Shown here: piece by piece, positions 49,101 through 57,051 of the stretch
How positions within the stretch are numbered: the first letter of the stretch is position 1
How the letters are laid out: every line of letters begins with the position of its first letter
NCBI RefSeq assembly: GCF_004362825.1
Contig: NZ_SNXZ01000003.1
Coordinates: forward strand, 1,030,784-1,094,783
Length of the DNA: 64,000 nucleotides
Origin: Labedaea rhizosphaerae
GTDB taxonomy: Bacteria > Actinomycetota > Actinomycetes > Mycobacteriales > Pseudonocardiaceae
Reading direction: 5' to 3'
Translations under genes and position numbers: made by a program
Notes under the pieces: model-generated
What the model saw: the letters and a program-made list of their open reading frames with translations, nothing else
What the model was told of the DNA's origin: nothing
The model's database searches: none

Positions 49101-49776
49101 AAATACCGGCGCCGGGTAGGGCGAAATGGGTGTCCTCCACCCAGCCCCACCGCTTCAAGTGCGGCACGTAGACCTTGGTCCACCCGCTCGAGTGCTCGTC
49201 GGTCACGCGCACGTGCCAGCCGGGGAACACCGTGCCGATCACGAACCGGTTGGCCGTGTCGCGCAGGGTGCCCATCGAAAGGACGGTGCGAGCGCCGGTC
49301 ACGCGGCCGGCCGACGGCCGGAACGTCACCGGCCGGTAGTGGTCGCTGGTGACCGCGCTGCGGCCCTCGAGCTCCCGCAGCGGCACCACGCGACCGGACG
49401 GGTAGCGGCTCAGCGAAGTCGGAAACGCTTCGCCCCCAAGGGAAGTGCCGATGCAGTCGCGGCGCACGAAGCCCCACGCCGGGTGCGCGGTGCTGTCGCG
49501 GTACTTGTCGTCGGCGACCACCGACCACGTGGCGTCCGCGTTGTACAGCCAGGCCACCGTGTCGCCCGGGGCGATCCGCCAGCCGATGTCGTTGCCCGGC
49601 GCGCGATCCCCCGGGTAGTTCGGGTGCACGTCGCACGCCTGGGCCACCGAGTAGTCGAGGACGAGCGACACCTGGCGGGTCCGGATCGGGGTGCCGCCGG
49701 CCGCGACGCCCACCGTCGCGGCCGAGGCGGCCACGACGAGGCACGCCCCGATGGCCAACCGCAGGTGCTCTCGCAT
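48994..49776 (-). CDS. Secreted hypothetical protein, 260 aa
   Basis: Signal MREHLRLAIGACLVVAASAATVGVAAGGTP then a mature domain with two Cys (AQACDVH and RRDCIGT), SVVADDKYRDSTAHPAWGFVRRDC and KVYVPHLKRWGWVEDTHFALPG, a pattern seen in actinobacterial secreted SH3-like proteins. From about residue 226 the frame runs through repeat copy B, so the true end may be earlier than the annotated stop or the tail is repeat-derived. ATG 49776 follows GTGGAG; ATG 49794 is an alternative. Confidence 0.6.
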   Translation of the reverse strand: MREHLRLAIGACLVVAASAATVGVAAGGTPIRTRQVSLVLDYSVAQACDVHPNYPGDRAPGNDIGWRIAPGDTVAWLYNADATWSVVADDKYRDSTAHPAWGFVRRDCIGTSLGGEAFPTSLSRYPSGRVVPLRELEGRSAVTSDHYRPVTFRPSAGRVTGARTVLSMGTLRDTANRFVIGTVFPGWHVRVTDEHSSGWTKVYVPHLKRWGWVEDTHFALPGAGISRAREGSPRPPEGTPETSLSALTSENGGAAESVDN

Positions 49777-49849
49777 GGCTCCACGATCGGTCATGGGGCG
49801 TGTCCACCAGGCCCGTCACTGCACGATCCGGCAAACCTTGTGCACGGGA

Positions 49850-50368
49850 TCAGTTCCCGAGCGTGGCCCCGGTCTCCAGCAGCGACTTCAAGTCACTGAG
49901 CACCCACGCCCAGCCACCGCCCGCGCCCTTGTCCTCGTCGGTGCCCTCGATCATCTGGCCGATGCCGGGCGCGCCGGTCACGTCGTGCGAGACGGTCAGC
50001 TTGACCCCGCCCGACGCCACTTCCTTGATCTCCCACGTGAGCGTGGTGAAGCCCTCGGCCGCGAGACCCGGGTCCATCAGCATCCGCCAGGTGACGACCA
50101 GTCTGTTCGGCGCGTCGGCCTCGACGACCTCGCCGTCGACGATCACGTCGGGGGTCGGGAAGCCCATGTCCTCACCGGCCTTGACCATGGCGTCGCTCGG
50201 GTGGGTCCGGTAGGGCGCACCGGGGGTGAGGTCGTAGTCGGTCTTGCCGCCGTAGCCGTAGCGGTCCGTCCACTCGGGCTTGGTGATCGCGTCCCACACG
50301 GCCTGCTTGGTCGCCTTGATGTAGATCCGGTAGACCTGCACGGTCCGGGCAGAGGTGGCGGTGGTCAT
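49850..50368 (-). CDS. SRPBCC/AHSA1-family protein, 172 aa
   Basis: ATG 50368 overlaps the ArsR stop (ATGA). VYRIYIKATKQAVWDAITKPEWTDRYGYGG, VVEADAPNRLVVTWRMLMDP and LTVSHDVTGAPGIGQMIEGTDEDKGAGGGWAWVLSDLKSLLETG are typical of the Aha1/SRPBCC lipid-binding fold. Such genes are often paired with an ArsR repressor, as here; the ligand is unknown. Confidence 0.88.
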   Translation of the reverse strand: MTTATSARTVQVYRIYIKATKQAVWDAITKPEWTDRYGYGGKTDYDLTPGAPYRTHPSDAMVKAGEDMGFPTPDVIVDGEVVEADAPNRLVVTWRMLMDPGLAAEGFTTLTWEIKEVASGGVKLTVSHDVTGAPGIGQMIEGTDEDKGAGGGWAWVLSDLKSLLETGATLGN

Positions 50369-50691
50369 GGCTGTTCCTCCAGTCGGCGTTTGAGCTCGGT
50401 GAGCGCCGAGACCTGGCGCTCGGTGTACTTGTCGATCCACCGGTCGTGGATCAGCTGGATCGGCACCGGGTTGAGGAAGTGCAACTTCTCCCGGCCCTGC
50501 TTGCGCGTGATGACCAAGTCGGCCTCTTCGAGGACCTTCAGGTGCTTCATCACCCCGAACCGGCTCATCTCCAGTTCGGACTCCAGCTCGGTCAGCGTGC
50601 GGCCGTCCCGTTCGAACAGCCGGTCCAGCAACAGCCGCCGGGTTGGGTCGGCGAGGGCCTTGAAGACCTTGTCGCTTCCGTCGCTCGGCAT
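50365..50691 (-). CDS. ArsR-family transcriptional regulator, 108 aa
   Basis: ATG 50691. KVFKALADPTRRLLLDRLFERDGRTLTELESELEMSRFGVMKHLKVLEEADLVITRKQGREKLHFLN is a winged-HTH ArsR domain without the Cys metal site of SmtB/ArsR, so it is the SRPBCC-partner subclass. A perfect inverted repeat lies 11 bases upstream of its start. Confidence 0.9.
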   Translation of the reverse strand: MPSDGSDKVFKALADPTRRLLLDRLFERDGRTLTELESELEMSRFGVMKHLKVLEEADLVITRKQGREKLHFLNPVPIQLIHDRWIDKYTERQVSALTELKRRLEEQP

Positions 50692-50702
50692 GACAGAAAG
50701 AT

Positions 50703-50722
50703 ATGTGACCAAAAGGTCACAT
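50703..50722. promoter_or_regulatory. ArsR operator
   Basis: ATGTGACC-AAAA-GGTCACAT, perfect 8-bp arms, 11 bases upstream of the arsR-type start and 13 before the divergent sigma-factor remnant. A clear autoregulatory site. Confidence 0.7.
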
Positions 50723-50735
50723 GTCAACTGGCAAG

Positions 50736-50914
50736 ATGACCCGCATGGACGAAGGGGCGTTCGCGGAGCTGGTCGCGGCCCACCGGCGCGAGCTGCACGC
50801 GCACTGCTACCGCATGCTGGGCTCGGTCCAGGACGCCGAGGACGCCGTGCAGAACGCGCTGCTCGGCGCGTGGCAGGGGTTCGCGTCGTTCGAGGGCCGC
50901 AGCTCGGTGCGCCC
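50736..50914 (+). pseudogene. Truncated sigma-70 (ECF) factor, region 2 remnant
   Basis: AFAELVAAHRRELHAHCYRMLGSVQDAEDAVQNALLGAWQGFASFEGRSSVR is the region 2 core of a sigma-70-family (ECF41/SigJ-like) factor. The expected continuation (WLYRIATN) is absent: the frame runs into unrelated sequence at about 50915 and stops at 51071. No region 4 follows. A decayed gene divergent from the arsR/AHSA1 pair. Confidence 0.65.
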
Positions 50915-51340
50915 GTCACTCCACTGTGGACACAATGCTCGAGGGGCGCGTGACGCACGCGGCCTTCGAGACCAACTTCCGCGCCGAGGTGGCGGCTCCC
51001 GCGAGCCGCGAACTCGCCGAGGAGGTCGCAACGGCCGGCGTGACCAATTGCGGGCCACACCGCAATGCTGATTGCCTTTGCCAACACCTCGGGATCAGAC
51101 GGAAATTCCGCGAGCGGTTCGTCGGCGCGTTCCACCCGGCCTACGGCCCACGCCCAGCGCTCACGAAACCCCGATTGTTGACGGTGAATAGCCAACCGAA
51201 CACGGTGTGCGAGTACCTGGCGACCGCGATGCCATTTCGTTACCGCCTGGCCTCGGGCGCGTATCTAATCGGCAAGACCCGGCGATGTACCTTTGCGCGC
51301 ATTCGTTTGCTTTTGGGGGTATGAGGAAGGGTGTCATCAC
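50915..51340. other. Degenerate non-coding stretch after the sigma remnant
   Basis: About 425 bases with no recognisable gene in six frames and lower GC than its surroundings near 51060-51320 (for example TTTGCTTTTGGGGG). Probably decayed DNA and the promoter region of the next gene. Confidence 0.5.
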
Positions 51341-51805
51341 ATGGCGCAGTTCGACGCTAAGCGAGTCTCCACCTTGGAGTGGGCGGGGATCGGCGCGGGC
51401 GTGCTGGCGTTGCTGGCAAGTTTGTTCCCGTGGTGGTCGGCCAGCGTTTCCGGCCTGATCAACACGAGCGTCAGCGCCAGCGCTTGGGAGGTCGGCATCG
51501 GCGGGTGGCTGCCCGTGCTGATGCTGATCGCCGCGGCGGTGCTGGTGCTCCTGCCGCACTTCGGCACCCAGGTCCAGCGGCTGCCGCTGATCTGGCTGAT
51601 CCTCGCCGGGGCGGCCACGGTGATCATCGTGATCCGCTGGCTGACCATGCCCAGCGACAGCGAGTTCGGTGTGCTCCCCGCGGACGCCGGGTTCAGCGCC
51701 GGGACCAGCTTCGGCCTGTTCATCGGTCTCATCGCGGCGATCGTCTCGACCGTCGGCGCCGGCCTTGCCTTCCGCAACGCCTCCGCCCCGTCGGCCGCGG
51801 CCTGA
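51341..51805 (+). CDS. Small integral membrane protein, 154 aa
   Basis: ATG 51341. Four hydrophobic helices: WAGIGAGVLALLASLFPWW, LPVLMLIAAAVLVLLPHF, LIWLILAGAATVIIVIRWL and GLFIGLIAAIVSTVGAGLAF. Lacks enzymatic motifs; resembles unnamed actinobacterial four-helix membrane proteins. Followed by a strong hairpin. Confidence 0.75.
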   Translation: MAQFDAKRVSTLEWAGIGAGVLALLASLFPWWSASVSGLINTSVSASAWEVGIGGWLPVLMLIAAAVLVLLPHFGTQVQRLPLIWLILAGAATVIIVIRWLTMPSDSEFGVLPADAGFSAGTSFGLFIGLIAAIVSTVGAGLAFRNASAPSAAA

Positions 51806-51828
51806 GCCAAGGCCAGCCGAGCCAAGTC

Positions 51829-51867
51829 CACGAAGGACTCGCCCCGAGCCGGGGCGAGTCCTTCGTG
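51829..51867. terminator. Bidirectional hairpin terminator
   Basis: Perfect 17-bp stem CACGAAGGACTCGCCCC / GGGGCGAGTCCTTCGTG with loop GAGCC, between the membrane protein and the minus-strand toxin operon 2, 5 bases from that operon's last stop. Confidence 0.85.
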
Positions 51868-51871
51868 CTGT

Positions 51872-52207
51872 CTAGGCCTCGACGACGAGCTGGGTGAGCA
51901 CCTCGTCGCGGCGGGCGATGTACTTGTACGTCTGGCCGGGCGGGTCGAACGCGTAGAGCAGCTCGCGCAGGGAGTCGCGTTCGGACGGTCGGACCGCGAT
52001 CCCGTCCTGCACCAGGGCCGCGGTCAGCTCGTCGACCAGCACACCCCATTCGCCCACGGCGTTGTACCGGCGCAGCTGGCTCAGCTCCGCGGCGGGCAGC
52101 CGGTCGGCGAGGCGGTCGAGCAGGGCCGCCGACTTGTCCCGCAACTCGATCGGTGTCATCGGTGTCATCGGTGTTCTCGCCGTCGTCCTCGGGTCGTTGG
52201 GGCTCAC
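51872..52207 (-). CDS. Putative immunity protein of type VII toxin 2, 111 aa
   Basis: Start GTG 52207 overlaps the toxin stop (GTGA). The first codons repeat MTPMTPIEL from a tandem 9-base duplication, so the real start may be one of the later ATGs. Helical, acidic, no recognised domain (ELRDKSAALLDRLADRLPAAELSQLRRYNAVGEWGVLVDELTAALVQ). Position directly after an EndoU toxin gene suggests the cognate immunity protein. Confidence 0.55.
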   Translation of the reverse strand: MSPNDPRTTARTPMTPMTPIELRDKSAALLDRLADRLPAAELSQLRRYNAVGEWGVLVDELTAALVQDGIAVRPSERDSLRELLYAFDPPGQTYKYIARRDEVLTQLVVEA

Positions 52208-53373
52208 CAGGGCATCTCGATCAGGTAAGTGTCCGCGTCCTCAGCCTGGTCGGCACGGCGGCGGTGGCGGTCGGCGGCCAGCTCCGCGGCGTCGGCGCCG
52301 GCCTCGCTCTCCTCGGCCGCGCCTGCCTCCTCCGACGCCATGTCGTCGTCGCCGATGTGCTCGGCCTCCTCGGCCCGCCGCCGTTGCTCCTCGGCCTTGT
52401 GGCGTTCCCAGGCCGCGTCCTCGTCCTCCTCGTCGGCTTCTTCCCGCTCCTTCTCCGGGTCGATCTCTTCCTTGTCACCGTCGGGGTCGTCGGAGTCGTC
52501 CTCGGGGTTGATCGGCTGCGGGTCGCCGTTCTCGTCGTTGACCGCGACGCCCGGACCGTCCACCGGGTACGCGGTGACCACGTTGCCGTTCTCGTCGATG
52601 ATCACCTCGACGCGCACGCCATCCCTTGTGCCCTCGGCGATCCAGTTGCCGTTGCGTTGCTGGCGTGGCGGCTGGTCCGGGTTCTTGGCGACGTCGTTGA
52701 CGTTGTCGATGATCTTGTCGTCGTCCCAGCTCTCCGGGAAGACCGTCTTGCCGGGCTTGCCGCTGTCGTGGTGGTGCCCACCGCCCCACTCGTCACCCCA
52801 GAGGATGTGGACCCGCCGGCCCTCGGCGTTGATCGCGTTGGGGTCCGGGTGCTCGGTCGGCACGTCCTCCCAACCGGAGTAGCGGCCTGGCCCGCGCCCG
52901 GCCGCCGGAGCGACCATTGTGGACATTTGCGGGGCCGGTGGCTTCGGGTGGGCGGCGGCGAGCGCGCGGGCCGCGTCGTCGCCGGAGCCGGTGACCTGCG
53001 CGCGGATCCGCTGCAGTTCGGTCGTGGCCGCGGCCTTGCCTTCCGGGGTGGTTGCCCGCTCGTGGTCGTCGACGACCGTGGTGACCGCGCCGTGCGCCCA
53101 CTCGAGGGTGTCGGCGTAGCGGGACACCGCGTCCGCCGCGCCGCGGTAGGCGTCGCTGCCGCCGGTCCAGCTGGGCGTCGTGGCGCGCAGGTAGCCGGTG
53201 TACGCCTGGCGCGCTTCACCTTGCCATGGGCCGGGATCCGCGCCGTTCAGGTCCTGGTGCGCGGTGTCCACCGCGCCACCGAACGTGCGCCAGCCCTGCG
53301 CCCACGACCGCAACGCCTGCGGGTCGCCGGGGATCAACGCGCGGGGATCGGTGGTCTCGCCGAGCTCAGCCAC
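52204..53373 (-). CDS. Type VII-secreted EndoU-type toxin with acidic C-terminal tail, 389 aa
   Basis: N-terminal T7SS signal domain (DPRALIPGDPQALRSW, NGADPGPWQGEARQAYTGYL, RYADTLEWAHGAVTTVV; residues 1-110). EndoU ribonuclease domain at about 186-272: RRVHILWGDEWGGGHHHDSGKPGKTVFPESW supplies the catalytic His, and DGVRVEVIIDENGNVVTAYP the closing strand with the conserved Thr/Tyr. Unusually, the nuclease is not C-terminal: residues 273-389 are an acidic, Glu/Ala/Arg-rich, probably coiled-coil tail ending TYLIEMPW. GTG 53373 overlaps the partner gene by 8 bases. Confidence 0.8.
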   Translation of the reverse strand: MAELGETTDPRALIPGDPQALRSWAQGWRTFGGAVDTAHQDLNGADPGPWQGEARQAYTGYLRATTPSWTGGSDAYRGAADAVSRYADTLEWAHGAVTTVVDDHERATTPEGKAAATTELQRIRAQVTGSGDDAARALAAAHPKPPAPQMSTMVAPAAGRGPGRYSGWEDVPTEHPDPNAINAEGRRVHILWGDEWGGGHHHDSGKPGKTVFPESWDDDKIIDNVNDVAKNPDQPPRQQRNGNWIAEGTRDGVRVEVIIDENGNVVTAYPVDGPGVAVNDENGDPQPINPEDDSDDPDGDKEEIDPEKEREEADEEDEDAAWERHKAEEQRRRAEEAEHIGDDDMASEEAGAAEESEAGADAAELAADRHRRRADQAEDADTYLIEMPW

Positions 53374-53668
53374 CGGGGTACACCTTGGTCAGCGCGGCGG
53401 CCACGTCGGAGTCGACCCGTTCGTAGTGCTCGGCGACGGCGTGGAGCCGGTCGCCGATCGACGCGCTCTCGTCGGCGAACCCGCGTGCGGCGGCCCGGCC
53501 ACGCGTGCCGAACGCCCGCAGTTCCCGGTCCAGCCCGTCGTGCCCGACGCTCACCCCGTCCTCGGTCGGCGCCTTGGCCACGCTTGCGCGCAGCTCGCCG
53601 GTGACCGCGTGCACGCGTTGCCCGGCCGAGCGCAGACCCGGCAAATGCGTGGCGAAGCCGTCGCTCAC
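53366..53668 (-). CDS. WXG100-like partner of toxin 2, 100 aa
   Basis: GTG 53668, five bases after GGGAGG. Two-helix ESX-type protein: LPGLRSAGQRVHAVTGELRASVAKAP and ARGFADESASIGDRLHAVAEHYERVDSDVAAALTKVYP, with no clear WXG turn. First gene of coupled operon WXG-toxin-immunity. Confidence 0.65.
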   Translation of the reverse strand: MSDGFATHLPGLRSAGQRVHAVTGELRASVAKAPTEDGVSVGHDGLDRELRAFGTRGRAAARGFADESASIGDRLHAVAEHYERVDSDVAAALTKVYPGG

Positions 53669-53807
53669 CGTAACCTCCCGTTACTCACTGGTACACAAGT
53701 ACACGAAGGTCCGGCGCCGTGTTCGGGCGTATCCGTCCGATGCGACGGGGTTCACACCGCTCGCCGGCGCGCACGCGTGCCGCGTTCTTCGTGGTCGGTG
53801 ACCACTC

Positions 53808-54746
53808 TCAACGAGAAGGCTTCCGGCCCGCTTCCGTCCGGCTTCCGCCGCCGTGCAGGCTTCGCGCTTCACCCGGCGTCACCGGGGGATCCGCTTCGAC
53901 GCCATGCAGGACCCACGCCAGCACCTCGGCGCCACGGACCACCCGCGGCCCGGGCCGGTTGAAGTAGGCCGGGCCGTCGAGCACCCACACCTCGCTCAGC
54001 TCGGACCAGCCGGGCAGCCGCGTGAGGACCTCGAGTTCGGCCAGCGTGCGGTCCGGGCTGAACCCGCAGGGCGCGAGCAGGACGACGTCCGGCCGGGCCG
54101 CGACGACCGCCTCCCACGCGACGGGTTCGGTGTGCTCGCCCGGCGCGGCGAGCAGCGGGATCCCGCCGGCGGCGGTGACCTGCTCCGGCACCCAGTGCCC
54201 GGCGGGCCACACGGGATCGAGCCACTCGATCACGGCGACCTTCTTGCGTGGCTTGCCTTTCGTGCGACTGGTCAGCCGGTCCAGCCGGGCCCGCAACTCG
54301 GCCACCTTCGCCGCGGCGAGGTCCGGCACGCCGAGCACGTCGCCGACGACCCGCAGGCAGTCCAGCACGTCGTCGAGCGTGCGTGGCTCGAGGCTGACCA
54401 CCTTCGGCCCGACGTCCATCACCCGCACGGCGTCGGACACCCGCTCGTAGGACAACGCGCACACGTCGCACAGGTCCTGGGTGAACACGACGTCCGGGGC
54501 GAGCTCGGCGAGCAGCTCGCTGTCCAATGTGTACAGCGAGGAACCTTGATGCCCCTTGCCGACCGCGGCCCCGATCTCCCGGCTGGACATGTGCTCGGCG
54601 TCGATGTCGCTGCCGGTCAGGACCGGAACGCCCGCGACCGCCGCCGGCGGCCAATCGCACTCGTGCGTCCGGCCGACGAGCTCGTGGGCCCGTCCCAGCC
54701 AGGCCACCAAGTCGGTCGCGGCGGGCAACAACGACACGATTCGCAT
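53808..54746 (-). CDS. BtuF-like cobalamin-binding protein, no signal peptide
   Basis: 312 aa from ATG 54746. Periplasmic-binding-protein fold of the vitamin B12/helical backbone class: [72 protein letters not shown] and [13 protein letters not shown]. No signal or lipobox and no btuCD neighbours, as in the widespread cytoplasmic cobalamin-binding protein family. Transport role therefore uncertain. Confidence 0.82.
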   Translation of the reverse strand: MRIVSLLPAATDLVAWLGRAHELVGRTHECDWPPAAVAGVPVLTGSDIDAEHMSSREIGAAVGKGHQGSSLYTLDSELLAELAPDVVFTQDLCDVCALSYERVSDAVRVMDVGPKVVSLEPRTLDDVLDCLRVVGDVLGVPDLAAAKVAELRARLDRLTSRTKGKPRKKVAVIEWLDPVWPAGHWVPEQVTAAGGIPLLAAPGEHTEPVAWEAVVAARPDVVLLAPCGFSPDRTLAELEVLTRLPGWSELSEVWVLDGPAYFNRPGPRVVRGAEVLAWVLHGVEADPPVTPGEARSLHGGGSRTEAGRKPSR

Positions 54747-54829
54747 GACCCCAGCCTAGTTCGACGTGCGCCGGGGGCGGAGCGCTCCGGCCGTCCACGA
54801 TGGACAAGGCCGGGAAGCGGCCGTCGTCA

Positions 54830-55513
54830 TCACAGGTACCGCTGGCCCGACTCGGCCTCGACGGCGGCCGCGATCCCCTTGCGGCGGGCGAAGATCCGGG
54901 TGAGCACCTCGAGCGTCACGTACAGCGCCGCGTACTGCAGGCCACTGATCAACAGCACCTGGTCGACCGGCAGCGTGTACGCCAGCACCACACGCACCCC
55001 CGCGTCGAGCACCAGTGCGACGCCCCACATCGTGGTGATGGCACGCAGGACCCGCCGGTAGGTCGGCGAATCGCGCCACTTGAGCTCGGCGCGCTCGGCC
55101 GCCGGGCCGGTCAGGAACGTGCGCACCACCTGGAAGATGAACGGGGTCCGGGCCAGCGTGACCAGCATCCAGGCCCCGGCCGCCGCGGTCATCCAGCCGT
55201 CCTTGGCCAGCAGGAACCGCGGGCTGCCGGACACGAACGACATGCCGACGCTGAGGACCAGGATGCTGAGCGTGAACACGGCGAGCGTGTCGATCTTGCG
55301 CCGCTTGACCAGGGTGTACCCGGCGCGGATCCCCGGTGGCAGCACCCCGAGCAGCAGCGCCCACCACTGGTTCACGCCGAGCGCGCGCAGGCCGTAGAAC
55401 ATCGCGGCCGGTGCGACGAGGTTGACCGCCAGGTTGATGATCATCTGCTTGCGCAGCCCGGTCGGCGGTTCGGTCGCGGGCGGCGGCGTGGCCGCCATCG
55501 TCTGCGTGCTCAT
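54830..55513 (-). CDS. Multi-pass membrane protein, VC0807-like, 227 aa
   Basis: ATG 55513 overlaps the preceding gene's stop (ATGA). About six hydrophobic helices, with MIINLAVNLVAPAAMFYGLRALGVNQWWALLLGVLPPGIRAGYTLVKRRKIDTLAVF matching the VC0807 pattern. Last of the padR operon. Function unknown. Confidence 0.65.
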   Translation of the reverse strand: MSTQTMAATPPPATEPPTGLRKQMIINLAVNLVAPAAMFYGLRALGVNQWWALLLGVLPPGIRAGYTLVKRRKIDTLAVFTLSILVLSVGMSFVSGSPRFLLAKDGWMTAAAGAWMLVTLARTPFIFQVVRTFLTGPAAERAELKWRDSPTYRRVLRAITTMWGVALVLDAGVRVVLAYTLPVDQVLLISGLQYAALYVTLEVLTRIFARRKGIAAAVEAESGQRYL

Positions 55514-56472
55514 GTCGTGGTTCCCCCTTCGGTGGTGCGGTGCCGCCAGGTCTTGACGAGCACCGCGACGGTGCCGAGCACCAGCACGGCGATCGCGAGC
55601 CAGCTGACCCAACTGCCTTGCGTGGCAAGGGTTTCGTTGCCGAGCGCGGGGTTGAGCACCTTCGCCTGCCAGAACAGGACCGCCAGCGGCACGGTCGCGG
55701 CGAGCACGAGCACGCTGCCGAGCACCGCGGTCGGCACGGTCCACTTGACCAGGCGCAGGTTCAGCACGGCCAGCCCGACCCCGAACACGACCAGCGCGAT
55801 GAAGTAGTAGATCCAGAAGCTGTCGAGCCCCGGGTCGAGGATCGGCACCCGCGCGCCGCCCGCGGTGGTCACCGGCATCGCCCGCTGGACGAACAACGCG
55901 ACGATCAGCAGCACACCGAGCACGGCTCCGGCGCCGACTTCGGCCCACGTGGTCGACCGCCTGGTGTCGCCGAACGGCAACCGCGCGGGCGTCCACTTGT
56001 CGTCCTCGCTGTCGTGGTCGCCGTCGTCGGTGCCGAACCGGTCGACGAGCACGTACAGCAGGGTCACGCCGGCGAACACGTACACGGCCGCGGTCAGCGC
56101 GACGCCGAGCGGGCCGAAGATCGCGTCGCCCGCGTTGGCGTGCTTGACCCAGCGCCCGATCCCGTTGACCAGGTAGGTGATCGGCAGGATGGTCAGGAAC
56201 GCGAACCCCAGCGCCCGCTTGTAACCCGGGTAGACGCCGGGTCCGATGAGGACGGTCGAGCGATCGGCGTAACGGGTGGCCAGGTGGTCCGGGTCGCCGA
56301 GCTCGGTCAGCGCGGCGTACTCGGCGTCCTCGGGCGACTCGCCGAGCTCGACCCGGGCCTCGACGTCGTCGGCGATCGACGACCGCAGCTCGCGTTCGAT
56401 CTCCTGGCGGTGCCTGCCCGCCACGTGCCGCACGGTCGCGGCGACGTAGCGATCGGTCAGTGATGTGGTCAC
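55510..56472 (-). CDS. Permease prefix-domain membrane protein, 320 aa
   Basis: GTG 56472 shares one base with the padR stop. N-terminal soluble domain DRYVAATVRHVAGRHRQEIERELRSSIADDVEARVELGESPEDAEYAALTELGDP is the permease prefix domain commonly paired with PadR, then six or so membrane helices. Likely a membrane protein controlled by the adjacent PadR. Confidence 0.75.
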   Translation of the reverse strand: MTTSLTDRYVAATVRHVAGRHRQEIERELRSSIADDVEARVELGESPEDAEYAALTELGDPDHLATRYADRSTVLIGPGVYPGYKRALGFAFLTILPITYLVNGIGRWVKHANAGDAIFGPLGVALTAAVYVFAGVTLLYVLVDRFGTDDGDHDSEDDKWTPARLPFGDTRRSTTWAEVGAGAVLGVLLIVALFVQRAMPVTTAGGARVPILDPGLDSFWIYYFIALVVFGVGLAVLNLRLVKWTVPTAVLGSVLVLAATVPLAVLFWQAKVLNPALGNETLATQGSWVSWLAIAVLVLGTVAVLVKTWRHRTTEGGTTT

Positions 56473-56813
56473 TACTCCCCCTCTTCGGTGTCCAGTTGGG
56501 TGAGCGCGGCGTCGATGGCCCGCCACTCGCGTTGCAGCGCGCGCGCCAGCCGGACCCCGTCGCGGCTGGTCCGGTAGAACTTCCGCGGCCGCGAGCCGCT
56601 GGTGTCCCATTCGCTGGTCAGCAGGCCCTGGCCTTCGAGGCGGCGCAGCAACGGGTAGAGCGTGTTGGCCGGGGCGGGTACCCCGGCGCGCTCCAGCGCG
56701 TCCAGCAATCCGTAGCCGTAACCCGGCTTCTGCAACGCCAGCAGGCTGGCGAGCACGACCGAGCCCCGCCACAACTCCTGCCGGTGCGCGTCCAGCAACT
56801 CGTCTCCGCTCAC
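56472..56813 (-). CDS. PadR-family transcriptional regulator, 113 aa
   Basis: VSGDELLDAHRQELWRGSVVLASLLALQKPGYGYGLLDALERAGVPAPANTLYPLLRRLEGQGLLTSEWDTSGSRPRKFYRTSRDG is a PadR winged HTH. The GTG at 56813 is chosen over upstream starts because it lies seven bases after a -10 hexamer, implying a leaderless transcript. Operon padR - permease-prefix gene - VC0807-like gene; the operator is in the promoter. Confidence 0.88.
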   Translation of the reverse strand: MSGDELLDAHRQELWRGSVVLASLLALQKPGYGYGLLDALERAGVPAPANTLYPLLRRLEGQGLLTSEWDTSGSRPRKFYRTSRDGVRLARALQREWRAIDAALTQLDTEEGE

Positions 56814-56820
56814 ACGACAC

Positions 56821-56850
56821 ACGATACTGTGCGACACACACTATCGTCAA
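56821..56850 (-). promoter_or_regulatory. padR promoter with embedded operator
   Basis: Minus strand: TTGACG (56845-56850), 18-base spacer, TATCGT (56821-56826), then seven bases to GTG 56813. Inside lies ATAGTGTG...CACAGTAT (56824-56844; 7 of 8 positions paired), a good autoregulatory PadR site. Confidence 0.65.
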
Positions 56851-57024
56851 CGCACGACAACGTGCGTGCTGCATCACTGTTGTGTCAAAGCCCGGCTGAG
56901 CAGCAGATCTCTTTGGAGATCACCCGGTCAGGGCATGGGTTCGCCAGGCGCTACCGCGAGCCGAAGTAACGGCTGCCTGCCTTCACTCGGTTGAACCAGC
57001 AGAGTGGGCCAAATGGGATGATCG

Positions 57025-57040
57025 GTTCATATAGGTGAAC
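57025..57040. promoter_or_regulatory. Inverted repeat upstream of the LuxR-type gene
   Basis: GTTCA-TATAGG-TGAAC, perfect 5-bp arms over a TATAGG -10-like core, 11 bases before the ATG. Possible operator. Confidence 0.4.
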
Positions 57041-57051
57041 GGAGGGGCGCC

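Noticed and set aside
50926-51324. 132-codon frame after the sigma remnant
   Set aside because: Poor codon bias, odd composition and no domain; more likely decayed DNA.
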